This document shows positions 33,889 to 47,259 of a DNA stretch of 64,000 nt, one piece after another. The position numbers and the translations under genes are program-made. How positions within the stretch are numbered: the stretch's first letter is position 1; the number at the start of each line of letters is the position of its first letter. The stretch is taken from positions 17,568-81,567 of the forward strand of contig VZQC01012403.1 of NCBI GenBank assembly GCA_009823505.1. The letters are read 5' to 3'. The stretch comes from Rhizomys pruinosus. Its lineage: Eukaryota > Chordata > Mammalia > Rodentia > Spalacidae. The notes under the pieces are model-generated. The model worked only from the letters and a program-made list of their open reading frames with translations, searched no databases and was not told the DNA's origin.

Positions 33889-35271
33889 TTTGTGTTTCTA
33901 ATTAGCCTTAATTAGCCTTCCTAGAAAATATCTTGCTTTATATCTATAAAAACAATTCTAAATATTCTATAAATATTTTCTTCAATTGTAGGGAAAAAAG
34001 AGAATGAGTAGGATCTATTTTTTTATGATTCGGTTTTAGCCAAGTCCGTTTAATTTTAAACTGTAGATATATTTTTATTCTGTTCACTACACTCTGTGGA
34101 ATTAAATTAACAGGATATGAGTTGTACACCAGGGAGTCAGAAGGTACAGTTTTCCATTTAAGTGCTATTTTCTGCAAAATAATGTTTAACTTCTAGATTT
34201 CTATTTTGAAAGTTTGCCCAGAATATGCATTCATCTGTATAATTTAGCAGTCACATGACAGACTTCAATTTTTTTTTTTTTTTATCTTACCTTCTGCCAA
34301 AGTAATGAATGCAATCTTGGGTTAGTGTGACAATGCCAAGATCTAGCAGGTATCTCTGTTGTTGTTGTTGTTGTTGGTTTTTTTTTTTTTTTTTTTTGAT
34401 GCTTCAGTTCCATGGGGATAGCAGACTTGAGTAGTTTTCTTACTGTTATATATAGTAGTTTGTAAGATTATTTAACTTTCTAAAGAGTAAATTGTATATG
34501 CTTTTCAAAGGTTTTGAAAACTAGGTTCTATATACCTGATTTCATTTTAACTGTATAGTTTTACAGTGTTTGTTATTCAGAATGTGAAGCAATAAAATTA
34601 AGGTCATTTAGTGGCCCTGATGGAGCCGGAGCCCAGGCTCCTCAATTCTTACTCAGCATATACCCCTGCCAACCAGGGTGGTGGGTGCCTTGCTACATTA
34701 TCACATTATCAGCACGTTATCAGTTGCCTTTAACTGTAATCTGAGGGTCTGTTCATGCTGCAGGTGGGGAGAGGTAGCCACCTTGCACAACTTCGTGCAG
34801 GCTTCCTAGCTGTTGGAGAGGCAGAGGACTGCCTAGTGACTATTTTTCCTTCAGTCATTTCGTTAATGCTACTCATCTTGTGAACACACCATGTGCCCCG
34901 TGAAAGCCATTGGGATTTTAAATTTGGAGATGTTGAAACACCAAGTCCATTATTACTGCTTCTCCAGGGTCACCTAGGATCCAGTGTTCCATTTCATTCC
35001 CAGACTGCTGAGATACCAAACTAGTTACTATTTCTTTCATAACTTTCCAATTGCTGATTCCCAAATTCTTCCCATTTTAACTAAATTTGGGCCCTAGGGA
35101 AAGAAAAGTTTTAGCCTTGTGTTGGATGAGGCAGATGTCAGGGCGATCACTGGGCGGCTCATGTCCCCTGCTGAGATGACCACTCATAAGTACTCTGTGT
35201 TCTAGGTCAGCTGGCTAGAATTCAGGGATTCTGGAAAGTAGGTGCATGCTAGGTTGGTTGGTTTGTTTTGG

Positions 35272-35425
35272 GTTTTTTTGTATTTTTGTTTTCTTGAGAC
35301 AAGGTCTCGTTATATAGCACAGGCTGGCCTGGAATTACACATGTAGCCTAGGATGGCTTCAAACTTGAAAATCCTCACTCAGCCTCCTGAGTATTGGAAT
35401 TATAAGTGTGTACACTGCTATATTT
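35272..35425 (-). mobile_element. B1-like SINE, antisense, diverged
   Basis: GTTTTCTTGAGACAAGGTCTC ... CTCCTGAGTATTGGAATTAT. Confidence 0.75.
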
Positions 35426-35654
35426 TTTAAGAGATTTTTGGGATTTGTCTTTTTCAAAAACTGCGGTAAAGCTATTTCATGTACTAGATTTTCTTCCAAA
35501 TCAGGATTGTCCAAGACTTGGCATAGTTGACATTTTGACCCAAATAATGGACAGTAGGGACTGTCCCTAGGATTGTAGAATGAATAGTGTCTCTGGCCTC
35601 TTCCCAGTAGATCCTAGCTGTCCTTTTCTGCTTGTAACAAAATGTCTGCAGAAA

Positions 35655-35788
35655 GCTGGGTGTGGTGGCATACCCCCTTAATCCCAGCACTCTGGAGGCA
35701 GATTGAGGTTATCCTGGTCTACTGTAGCAAGTTCCAGGTCAGCAGGGGCTACAGGGAGACCCTGTCTCAAAGAAAAAAAAGTTTGTAG
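35655..35788 (+). mobile_element. B1 SINE, sense, internally deleted
   Basis: GCTGGGTGTGGTGGCATACC ... GGCTACAGGGAGACCCTGTC; about 20 bp missing in the centre. Confidence 0.88.
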
Positions 35789-35892
35789 ACATTACCAAAT
35801 GACCCCAGGGAGCAAATATCTCCCCCCTTCCTCTGTCCACCCTCCCTTTCCCCTTACCTCTCTCCCTTCCTCTTCCCCTCTTGCCCTTCTCT

Positions 35893-36142
35893 CTTTTTTT
35901 TTTTTTTTTTTATTTATTTCTGTATGTGTATGAATGTACTGTCTGCATGCAGGTCTGTGCACCCGTGTCGTGCAATGCCACAGAGGTCAGAAGAGGGTGT
36001 TGGATTCCCCTGGAACTGGAGTTCTCCTGGAATTGGAGTTTCAGACAGTTCTTGGCTGCCATGTGGGTGCTGGGGATTGAACCCGGGTCCTCTGTAAGAG
36101 CGGTCGGCGCTCTCTTAACCGCTGGGCCATCTCTCCAGCCCT
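35893..36142 (-). mobile_element. B2 SINE, antisense, with duplicated block
   Basis: Poly-T tail complement, TGCACCCGTGTCGTGCAATG, a duplicated CTGGAGTT block, and the head complement GGGCCATCTCTCCAGCCC. It looks young. Confidence 0.95.
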
Positions 36143-36689
36143 TTTTTTTTTTTTTCCCTTGCCCTTCTCTTAGTGTATGACTTTGGCATGTTACTCAACC
36201 ATTCTGAGCTTTTGCTTCCTGACTGTAAAATCTGCTGCTAACATGGTGATTGTGCTGTGGCGTGCAAACCCCCTGCCCTAGGGCCTCCCCAGCAATGGGC
36301 TCATGAGTGCTAGTCATCATTCTTTGGTTATATGCTATATGTTTATTGAACTTGCCTTTCTTACCAAATTAATTGATCTTATTTTTACATTAGAGTTACC
36401 TTGGGTTTTAATTTTTATCCTTTTCTCCAAAGTACTTGTCCAGTGTATTAGAGTTAACAAAGCTAATAAGCAGTTAAAGGTCTCAAAGTTTTTCTTATAT
36501 TGTAGGTAATAATGTCAACAGCTAGACTCAGATTTTTAAAACTTATTTTTAAAATGCTAAGGAAAACTAATTATAACATATCTACTGAAAGGCTAAATAA
36601 ACACAGCTCAACAGGAACTGAGGTCCAGAATGAGATCAAGTGATCTATGTGTCTATCACCTATCTTTCTCCCTTGATTCCTTCCTTTTT

Positions 36690-36780
36690 TCAAGGTAAGC
36701 CTGGAACTCTCATGAATTCTCCTGCTTCAGCCTCCTGAATACTGGAATTATAGATGCAAGCTACTGCTCCTGCTCAAAGT
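36690..36780 (-). mobile_element. B1-like fragment, antisense
   Basis: CAAGGTAAGCCTGGAACTC ... CAGCCTCCTGAATACTGGAA; diverged. Confidence 0.6.
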
Positions 36781-37795
36781 TAGATTTTAAGTAGGCAGAC
36801 CAGATACCAAGTAGTAAATTCTGGGGCAATTAAAAAAAATATCACCAGTAAACCCACTTTGCTTTACTGTGGGCAGTTCATTAGCCATAGTGCTTCCTTT
36901 AGTGGAGAGGAGGGTCCTTTGGCTTTTATTTTATGTGGATTCTGCTTTAAATTATTTAACTTGGCATATAATTTTTCTACTGTTCCACGAGGTTCATTCA
37001 CTCTTGGGGATATTTTTGCTTTATTGCTTTTAAAAAACTTTACTTTCGGTTTTACAGAGTCCAATGCACTATTGGTGAAGAAAGGAAAAGACTAGCTACA
37101 TTCTTTTGAGAGTGAGATACTGTTTCTTTTTGACTTGTGTTCCTTGTTTCAAAAATTAATAGCCCTGATCTTTTTGTATCTATGATAAACTTGAATCAAT
37201 TTGTGCTTTAAAATATTAAAAGACCTTTTGTTACTATTTAGTCTTTATAAACTGTCCTTTTTTACATCTGCTAATAATACCACAGAATCATCTGTTATAT
37301 ATTAATTTTGAGAACAGCACTATTATTCAGACTTGTTTATATTCTTAGCTTTTAATTTTCCCTCTAAAAAGATAATATAATTACTAAGTAACTTACAATA
37401 GTATAAGCTGTAAATTGTGGATTCTCTGTTCTGGTTTTTTTTTTTTTTTGGATGCTATTCAGATTGAAACAATAAACACATTCTTTTTGGAGAAAAAATA
37501 TGGAACTTTATATACTAAGAATATTTGGGATCCTTGTTTCCCATAAAGTGAATAAAAGATTAGTAAGTTTATGCTTATTTACCAAGCTATTTCTAATGTT
37601 GAAAAAGAAATGAAATAGCCCCTAATTATCCCATCTATCAGTTTAATTAGAAATGTGTTAACATTCTGTAAAGAAAAATTTGTGATTTTTATGCCTAGGT
37701 GATCAAAAATGTATGACCTTATAAATATAATACTCATGTAAAACACACATCCAGCACGTTTCTCTGATTGGGACTAGAACCTAACAAATGATTAA

Positions 37796-38254
<459 letters not shown>

Positions 38255-38668
38255 TGATGCTTCATTTTGCAGATGAGCCCCACTAGATATTTTGGGTCAA
38301 TACTATGTCTAAGGTTAGCTCTTGCAAATGGATTGTTTACAAACTCAATTATGTTAATATCAATAGTTTACACAATATGGAATTTTAAATTAGACATAAT
38401 ACCTTTAGTCCCATTTATTAAATTTTACATTAAAATATTTGTTCTGGCAGGAGACCAGGTGAGCATTACAGTAAGTACAAAGTCTATTCATGGGGAAAGT
38501 TAGAGCTTTGAGGAAGCCACTCTTGTGTTTCCCTCCTAGTCTGTGAGCATGATAGCATTAGAGACAGTGCTCAGTCTTTTTCCCAGTGAAGTTACTTCTC
38601 TGCTCACTATGTTTTCGACTCCTTTCCCAAGGCCAGTATCAATAGGGTTGTCTAAAATTGCAGAAAAC

Positions 38669-38838
38669 TGCCGGGCATGGTGGTGCACGCCTTTAATTCT
38701 AGCACTTGGGAGGCAGAGGCAGGTGGATCTTTTGTGAGTTCAAGGCCAGCCTGGTCTACAGAGTGAGTTCCAGGACAGCTGGGGCTACAGGGAGACCCTG
38801 TCTCGAAAAAGACCAAAAAAAAAAAAAAAAAAAAAATG
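38669..38838 (+). mobile_element. B1 SINE, sense
   Basis: GCCGGGCATGGTGGTGCACG ... GGAGACCCTGTCTCGAAAAA plus poly-A. Near-consensus for this window. Confidence 0.96.
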
Positions 38839-39374
38839 CAGAAAACTATGTTTAGGTTTGAATTTTTTCTACTTAGAAATTTAAATACACTGTTAAAGTG
38901 TTTTTATTCTAAAAGAATAAGCATTTATTGTGTTTCATATGGTAGTGTTTGATCTTGAAATAAAGAGCTGCGAGCATTTCCATATTTGAGTTGTAATTGG
39001 CATAATGGAAATCTGTATTGGTAAAAATGTTGCTAGGTAAATTATGTAGGATATTTCATTTTGAACACAGATAAGTCAAGAACTCCTTGTGTTTCTATGG
39101 TTTATCTAGTGAGTATAAGTAATGAAATCCCTAGTGGATCTGTGTCCTAGGGCTGGACATACTCATTGCATGTGGTTTGGATACACCTTTGAAATGATGT
39201 GGTGCGGCCAGAGTCAGCAACTGCACGTGTGATTACCCACACTCCAGGGCATGGACAAAGAAATGCTTAATAGCCAAATATGGACCGTAAACTAGTCTTT
39301 TAGGATACTGCTCAGCTTTTATTTATTACTTTTCTGTTCATTTAGCAGATCGATACTACTTTGAGGATATTTTT

Positions 39375-39532
39375 TCTTTCTTTTTTTTTGGCTTTTTGAT
39401 ACAGGGTCTCCCTATAGCCCCAGTTGTCCTGGAACTCACTCTGTAGTCCAGGCTGGCCTTGAACTCACAAAGATCTGCCTGCCTCTGCCTCCCAAATGCT
39501 AGGATTAAAGGTGGGCACCATCAGGCCCGGCT
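39375..39532 (-). mobile_element. B1 SINE, antisense
   Basis: GGCTTTTTGATACAGGGTCTC ... GGGCACCATCAGGCCCGGC. Confidence 0.93.
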
Positions 39533-39544
39533 TTTTTTTTTTTT

Positions 39545-39786
39545 TTAAAGATTCATGTTTAACTATGTGTATATATAAGTGTCTGGAGGAGGGGGTATAT
39601 GCATGGGACAGTTAAAGTCTTCTGCTTCAACATAACAGCCTAAAGAGGCCAGAGAAAGAGGGCATTGTACCCCTTAGAGCTGAAGCTACAGGTACCCGAA
39701 GTGAGTGCTGTGAATTGAACTGGGGTCTTGTCCAACAGCAGTTTGTATAACTGCACTCTTAACCACTGAGCCATCCTGCTAGCCCC
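39545..39786 (-). mobile_element. B2-family SINE, antisense, diverged
   Basis: AAAGATTCATGTTTAACTATG ... AACCACTGAGCCATCCTGCT. Confidence 0.75.
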
Positions 39787-40689
39787 CCACTAATTTTTCA
39801 AAGCCCCAGTTGTACATATATGATTGTAGGATGGGGAAACTTGTTGAGAGAGTTTTAAAGACAGTATTTTGCTGTTGTGTTGAAGCAGAAGGCTTTAACT
39901 GTCAGAATACTTCTTCATATGCCTATTACATTTTGCATGGAAGCGTGAAAGCATTCCAGCCCACCAGAAAGGTCAGTTGAAAATGAGCACGCAAGGTTTT
40001 CCTATCTGACTGTTACTCGGCATTAAAAAAAAAAAACACTTCTGCTCCAAATAAACTCTTGGGTTGATTTGCTCTTGGTGACTCTTTCAGAGTTTAATGA
40101 TAACTGTAATGTCCTAGCTCTTCTAGATGGTTTCTAGATCTTTCTCTCTTTAAATGATTTTGGCTATCTTCTCATTTTCCCTCTCTTCCCTTCCCTTCCT
40201 GTTATCATGAGCCTTGTGTGGAGTTGAATATTTAGGTATAGGAAACCTAAAGTCATCTCTCCAATGTAGTTTTTGTCTAAAAATTAAAACACATTCTCTT
40301 GAGTGGTGGCAATCGTAGTAGCAGTGAAGCTAGGGCTTCTAATGAGCATCAGCTGTAATTAGTTAACCATCAATGCTCATAGCCTCTTTCTATAATGAAA
40401 TAGTGTGGCATATTGGACTAGTGCCCAGATCATTTTTATTACAATAGTATTGGTAGACATGGCTTCTGAGAATGCAGCAGTGTATCAGCCACGATACTGG
40501 GCTCTTTATGAGTCGAGGTATGCTGAGGAGCTTGGTTGTTTTCCACTTAATGTGCTGAGTGAACTGAAGAATGATTGTATAACATTTCCTTCTCCTACAC
40601 AAGATGATTTTGGCATTCTTCTGTTTATGTCCTAAAGAAAATAGCTTTTAAGGTGAAAAGATCTGTATGAACTGGCCTTGCATTGTTGG

Positions 40690-40862
40690 CTATGTGTATT
40701 TTGTTGTTGTTGTTGTTGTTGTTTGTTTGGGGTCTTTTGAAATTGGGCCTCTCTATAGCCCCAAGTTGGCACTTGCTTTGTAGACCAGGCTGGTCTCCAT
40801 CTCACAGAGATCCGCCTCTGCCTTCTGAGTGCTGGGACTAAAGGGGTGTGCCCTTTAGTGCA
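40690..40862 (-). mobile_element. B1 SINE, antisense, with (GTT)n tail
   Basis: A (GTT)n run followed by GGGTCTTTTGAAATTGGGCC ... GCTGGGACTAAAGGGGTGTG. Confidence 0.8.
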
Positions 40863-40904
40863 GCTCTGTGCACTTTTAAAAAATCTCTTTCTTACAAGCT
40901 AGAG

Positions 40905-40935
40905 ATGTCGTGCCATGTAGAAGATGGCACGACAT
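40905..40935. repeat. Perfect short hairpin
   Basis: ATGTCGTGCCAT (40905-40916), 7-nt loop GTAGAAG, ATGGCACGACAT (40924-40935). The arms are perfectly complementary over 12 bp, and CTA/TAG just outside can add three more pairs across a small bulge. Confidence 0.9.
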
Positions 40936-42804
40936 TGTAGTTTCAAGGTCCATGATCACCGAAACTGCAAGTCTCTCTGTGGTATTAGGAAACTTCCTAC
41001 TAAAAGAAAATGTGTGTTGTACACTTGTTTGTTTTTAGGAGAGGGAAAATCATATTCCATGAGTGAATAGTTGAGTTGTGTTCCCAGTTCATAGTAGATG
41101 TACTGATGTTTTACTTTGCCATTCTCCTCATAGTGATAGGCCCTCTGAATTTTATAATGGAGAAGAAATACATTATTTACCTTTGATATTTCAGTTAGTA
41201 CTTGCTTTGCTTATCATGTAATTAATTAGTTCTTATCATTTAATTAATTCTAATGGAGAAGTAATAGCCTTAAACAGTTAATAAATGTTTAAGTTATGTT
41301 TTCTAATTCCTAGTCAGTTCTGGGCCATGGCTTTTAGGTTTCTAACCAGTAAGTTGAAATACTTGCCCATGGAGCTATTGACTTGTTCTGAATTCATTAG
41401 GTAATCAATGGTAATCAAAGATGAAAGGAGCTAGAGTCTGTTTGGTAATTGATGCTGATCACTCTGGTACATTTAGCCTTTTCTTATCAACTCACTGGTA
41501 TTGAGGTTGGGAGAGGGTAGTTCACTTGCTTGTTAATGGATCTGATTGCCTGTCTATGGTCTAGGAATAGCCTGCCTTGGCTCTGGGATTTCAGCTCAGC
41601 ATGAAAGCCTCCTTATTCTTCTAATAGAGAGAGAATGGTAGAAATTAAAGAACATAATAGTGCCAGGTAGATGTTCAGCTAGAAGAAAGCAGTGATCGGT
41701 ATCAGAAAACACTGTACAACCTGGAAGAGCGTACACACGTATGCATCTGAGCTTATTTAAATGAGAGATTGTTTTAAAATATTTTAGATAGCTGTTGATT
41801 GGGTATTCCCTAATCCCTGCTAAGTGTGCATTGATAGCTCCCTTTTATTCCCCTGGGAGGATATAAAGAAGCTGGGGCATTTAATCCTTTTAAAAAAAGA
41901 ATGGCATCATGGAAGGGCCCAGGGGCCAGTGCAGAGACCTGCTGTCCAGGGAGTGTGAGGGACACCTGTCTGGGCCCTGCCTTAGGTGACAGTATGACTT
42001 CCCAACTCAAAAATAATGTTTCACATTTTGACATGTTTTCTTCCAAACTTTAAAGAAATGTTTTTACATTCCTTTCTGATTGGCTATAGTCTAGGTCCTG
42101 AGATCATTCCAAGAAGAGATTGTCCTTAATTGTAACGTGTTTAGGAGGGACACACATACAGCAGGGTTAGCATGTGAGATGAGGGATGAGACATTCAGAT
42201 TTTGCTTTCAGGAAGTACCAAAAGATGCTAGAATGTAGATGAGATGGTAGTGGCTAGAACTAGACATTATACATGGTAGCTTGCAGAGAGCTTTATGAGT
42301 TGCAAGTGGTATCAGTGTAGATGGCTTATGATGGGGAGCAAGAGGATTGATCAAGGGGCAAAAGATGTCTTCTGGTTTGGTTCCCCAAAGAATGGATGAC
42401 AGTTCTGTCCTCTGGGTTCCTGTGGCCTGTGCTCACTATGATTCCATACTTCAGTGAGCATCTCTTCATCTTTTGGTGGTCATGTCACCCTGGGTACGTC
42501 GTCTCCAAGCCCCTGAACCATATCTGTCCTGCTTGCTTTCTGGGATGGTGAAGATGCTTTCAAATTTTGTGGGCTGAAAACTCTGATAGACTGTAAAGCT
42601 TCAAGGGAATGTAAGATGCTATTATGTTCAGTTGAGTTATATCCATCATATCTTGATGGATATGAGATAGAAGGGGCGGGGAAAGTACTTCTGTTGTATA
42701 TTGTGTAATTTTTCCTTTACTGTGGATGTTAGTGTTCAGTGCATCACTTGGTGTTTTGTCTTAATTCCTGTTCTCTACTAAGTGATAAATGGATTTCTAC
42801 AGGT

Positions 42805-43008
42805 TTTTAAATATTTATTACTTTTATTTTATGTGTATAAGTGTATTGCCTTCATGTATGTAAATTCACCCACACTGTGCAGTGCCCATGGAGGTCAGAT
42901 TATGACACCAGATCCCCTGGAGCTGGAGTTACAGATGGTCATTAGCCTCCATGTGGGTGCTAGGAACCAAACCCAGATCCTCTGCAAGAGCAGCCAGCCC
43001 TGGACCAT
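42805..43008 (-). mobile_element. B2-family SINE, antisense, diverged
   Basis: TTTTAAATATTTATTACTTT ... GGAGTTACAGATGGTCATTA ... GCAAGAGCAGCCAGCCC; the head complement is missing. Confidence 0.82.
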
Positions 43009-43137
43009 ACAGGTGTTAATACTGGGTATTAATCCCACTAGCTTTCTTTGAAGAAAACATCAGTACATTTTTATAGGCTTCATTTTATTTTCTTGAACCA
43101 TTCAGGGTTTTTGTTCTTGGCAGTTGGTCCCTTTTGA

Positions 43138-43401
<264 letters not shown>

Positions 43402-43445
43402 TAATTTCTTTGTCTCTTTCATGATTTAAAAGTATTTAACTGTTG

Positions 43446-43600
43446 CTGGGCATGATGGCGCATGCATTTAATCCTAGCACTTGGGAGGCAGAGGCAGGTG
43501 GATCTCTGTGAGTTCAAGGCCAGCCTGATCTACAGAGTGAGTTCCAGGCCAGCTGGGGCTACATGGAGACCCTGTCTCAAAAAGACAATCAATCAATAAA
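43446..43600 (+). mobile_element. B1 SINE, sense
   Basis: GCTGGGCATGATGGCGCATG ... GACCCTGTCTCAAAAAGAC with an (AATC/AAT) tail. Confidence 0.95.
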
Positions 43601-43817
43601 TAGTATTTAACTGTTGACTTAAGCTCTGTATTATCAAAATAGATATGAATGTAGGCTTTATTTTTTGATAGTCTGGTGATTTTGTGATGTTTTTTGTCCA
43701 GCAAAATATAGCTGGACTCGGAGAGGGGACCACATGACTTGCTGACTATGCACATGGAATCACAAGTCAGATGGCCTACAAGGCAGTTGACGGGAGGGAA
43801 TTTTGACATTAACAGCT

Positions 43818-44035
43818 TTTTTTTTAATATTTATTTATGTGTATGAATGTACTGTCTGCATGTAGATTTGTGCACCCATGTCGTGCATTGCCACGGAGGT
43901 CAGAAGAGGGTGTTGGATTCCCCTGGAACTGGAGTTAAAGACGGTTCTCAGCCGCCTTGTGGGTGCTGGGGCTCGAACCTGGGTCCTCTGCAAGAGCAGT
44001 TGGTGCTCTTAACCTCTAGGCCATCTCTCCAGCCC
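43818..44035 (-). mobile_element. B2 SINE, antisense, without duplicated block
   Basis: AATATTTATTTATGTGTATG ... GGAACTGGAGTTAAAGACGG ... CTAGGCCATCTCTCCAGCCC. Confidence 0.94.
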
Positions 44036-44085
44036 AACAGCTTTATATAACTGTAGAAAAATGGGTATGAAAGGCAACACAGACT

Positions 44086-44370
44086 GAGTATCCCTTATCA
44101 GAAGTCCAAAATGCTCTAAACATTGGAACCCTGAGCACTGGTATGATACTGGACTATTCCATACCTGACCTGATATGGCAGGTTACAGTGAAAATACAGG
44201 CACACCAAAAACATTGTATAAAAACTACCATCAGGATACTTCTGTAGGAGATAACGAAACGTAAATGTTTAGGATCCGGTTCCATCTCTAAGATCCTTAT
44301 TACGTAGTCAAATATTCCAAAATCAGACACACCTTTTGGTCCCAGAGCATTTTGGATAAGAGATACTTAA
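44086..44370. mobile_element. Ancient DNA transposon remnant with terminal inverted repeats
   Basis: The left end GAGTATCCCTTATCAGAAGT followed by CCAAAATGCTCT is reverse-complementary to the right end (AGAGCATTTTGGATAAGAG, then ATACTTAA). The ends are inverted, the element is ~285 bp and there is no coding. This resembles non-autonomous mammalian MER-type DNA transposons; the family is not assigned. Confidence 0.6.
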
Positions 44371-44984
44371 CCTTAATTTATAAGTGGATTTGTAATTATG
44401 CTTTTAAAAAGTCTGTTTCTGATGAGGGATAGAAGAAACCTGTTACTTGGGGAATTTTATAAGTATTATTGCTTTTGTTACATTGTTTTTCTTGTTCCCT
44501 GCATCACAAGTAGCATTGAAATTTGTATTTCCTCTCTTACTTTTGTTAACAGTTATATTATCAAATAAAGAGGCCTACCTCTTCTAGGTAGTGTAAATAC
44601 GTTGTATTGGGCTTTTTTTCCTGGTCTGTCTTGGCATCTAGACCGTGAACACGGTGGATAGGTATTGTGCATCTCAGGAACTGTAAACATAATAATCTCA
44701 GTGTTAGAGTGGGCTAGCAGACTACATTGCCAACACGTGGCAGGAAGTCCTGGGCTCATTTGTTACACTGAGTCTTTTGAGCTCTTGAGCTCTCTTCATT
44801 ATAGACGTGCAGTGCCAGCTGTAAGGGCAGAGAACACTGTCCCCACTTGAGAGAGGCAGTCCAGAGCCACAGAGCTCCAGTGTCTCTGTCATTTGCTCAT
44901 TTTATTCCTTTCCCTCCAAATTCCTGTGTATCTGTGATCTTGGGTAAGCATAAGTTTTTAATTACTTAGTTAAATTTTTTTTTG

Positions 44985-45130
44985 TGTGTATTTTTTTGAG
45001 ACAGGGTTTCCTGTAGCTCCGCCTGACCTGGAACTCACTCAGTAGACCAGGCTGGCTTTGAACTCACAGAGATCCACCTGCCTCTGCCTCCCAAGTGCTA
45101 GGATTAAAGGCGTGCACCACCACACCTGGC
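44985..45130 (-). mobile_element. B1 SINE, antisense
   Basis: TATTTTTTTGAGACAGGGTTTC ... GTGCACCACCACACCTGGC. Confidence 0.93.
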
Positions 45131-46089
45131 TAATTAATTAATTTTATTGAGCATTTGTACATCTCTCATAATGGTTCCTAATCAAACTTAGTAGTCCCCT
45201 CCCATGCCCCACCCCCCCATCAGCACTCATGCATTACATCATGCAAGCTAAGTCCTGTCCAGTCAAGCTCTTGAACCCAGATGTCCTTCTGTGAAAATTC
45301 ATCCCCTGGAGTCTAGTCGGCACATCTAGAAACCTTAGGTAGGGCACACTCTTCCTCACCTAGCAGTACTCATTCTCCTGTGGTTCTCAGTCCAGGGCCA
45401 GTTCCCCACCCATTTCTCTTGCTCCATTCTGAGACCTTGTCTGAGTTGTCATGGGTTCCTAGATAGAAGAAGATCAGAAATACCTGTAACTTAGTAACTA
45501 AAATAAGGTGAGTTGGAATCTTCCTTTTATTAAAGCCAACTGTTTTTGCCCAGGATTTAAAAAGATAAATGGAAAACAACCTGAGTTGAGATAATTAATA
45601 AAATAAGAGAAACGTTATGATTTAAAGGAAAGTGATTTTTGGCATTATGAAAACAGTAACAGTGATTTAGGTTGTCTAGACAAACTGAGCTGCCCTGACT
45701 GCTGTGACCGACCATATCCATGTACAACATTTCCCATTCTGTTTTTATTTTACCATCTCCTAATGTTTATGTTGCAAAATCTTGTAGCAGGATTCATCAG
45801 TGGATGTTTGTCTCAAAAAAGCAAAATTTTCATATATTCTTTATCCTTTTCTTCTGGGTTAGTGAAGTGCATGCATTTCACAATCCTGGATTGTGCTTTC
45901 CTGCTCTCCCTTTGTGACTGAAGAATGGCCCTCATGTAAACCATAGGTGTTGCCTAGTGGAAAGAGGATTGACATGACCTTGCTGGTGAAACTTGGGACC
46001 CTTGCTGTGTGGAGGGCAGAACGTGCAGGAGCAGACACTTCACTTTGGAGTACAGTGGTTCCATCTTCATTGTTGTTCTTGTTTGCTTT

Positions 46090-46362
46090 TTTTTTTTTTA
46101 TTTTTTTTTATTTTATTTTATTTTATTTTATTTTATTTATTTCGGTATGTATATCAATGTACTGTCTGCATGCAGGTTTGTGCACCCGTGTCGTGCAATG
46201 CCGCGGAGGTCAGAAGAGGGTCTCGGATTCCCCTGGAACTGGAGTTCTCCTGGAACTGGAGTTTCAGACGGCTCTCGGCCGCCATGTGGGTGCTGGGGAT
46301 CGAACCCGGGTCCTCTGCAAGAGCGGTCGGCGCTCTTAACCGCTAGGCCATCTCTCCAGCCC
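46090..46362 (-). mobile_element. B2 SINE, antisense, with (TTTTA)n and duplicated block
   Basis: A (TTTTA)n tail (46105-46137) precedes a young-looking B2: GTGCACCCGTGTCGTGCAAT, CCGCGGAGGTCAGAAGAGG, a duplicated TGGAACTGGAGTT block and CTAGGCCATCTCTCCAGCCC. Many CpGs are intact. Confidence 0.96.
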
Positions 46363-46868
46363 CTCTTGTTTGCTTTTTGAGAGAGAGTTTTGCTCTGTAG
46401 CTCTGGCTGGCCCTGCATCTGTAGTTGTCTCCCTTTACTTCCTCAGTGCTGTGGGCCCACTTGCTAAGGGAATTTTACCCACAGTTATATTCATGCAAAC
46501 ACATGGTTGTTACTTTTTTTTTTTCTTCAGCATTTTCCAGCTTACTAAGGACTTTAGAAGTTCTTACATTTGAGGAAAAGCAGCTTACCCTTTCTGTGTT
46601 TTTAACTTTTAACCATTCCTTCCCATGTTATAAAGAACCTCAGATCTCTGCAAATGTAAGCTGTTGTACAAAAGAGTAGACGGTCTACTAGAGAAGAGTA
46701 TTCTTCAATGTATTCTTGACTTAGAAACATGATCAATGGATTATTTCTTGCTAGTTCCAGAGTTAGTTTAATTTTGTGGTGATGACACATGCAGGATATG
46801 TTAGTGGTTCCTTTCTATAGAACTTTATTGTAATTTCTTTATTGTAATTTTTATTGTAATGATGGCTT

Positions 46869-47259
46869 TGTTTCTGACCAGCAGAAATAAAGCACCTTTA
46901 GCTCGTTCTTCTCAAAGCGGTTTATTCAGGACCTTTACAGCATTTTTACTTCTTTTCTTCTTGTTCTTCTTCCCCCCAAGACCAGAAAGTCCCTCTATTT
47001 ATCTATTTATCCCTCTCCCGCTCCACCTTCCCAGCCCAGGTTGCGTGGCCTCAGTCTATTGGTATCATCTGGCCTGATCTTGTATACAGGGTGCACCTGC
47101 ACAGCTCGAACGGTGGACGTGGCTTTACTTTGAGGTAGGAGGGAATCAGGTGTTGATCATAAGACTCAGGTGTGAGTCATAAGACTCAGGTGTTAGCCAT
47201 AAGACTTGGCTAAAGTTCCAGGCGCCATCTTGGGACTGTCGCCACACCCGCTCTCCACA
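46869..47259 (-). mobile_element. Probable ERVK-type solo LTR, antisense
   Basis: Read on the minus strand it starts TGTGGAGAGCGGGTGTGGCG, contains AAGATGGCGCCTGG, a TATA-like GGGATAAATAGA and a polyadenylation signal in CTGAATAAACCGC. This LTR layout, with an AAGATGGCGC motif, is common in class II rodent LTRs. An internal three-fold repeat of CATAAGACTCAGGTGT-like units lies at 47143-47210. The left end is approximate and I could not find a target duplication. Confidence 0.6.

Noticed and set aside
45947..46418. Overlapping open frames of 93-130 codons on both strands
   Set aside because: They translate a young B2 SINE and its TTTTA tail. The same peptide texts recur at every B2 in the window.
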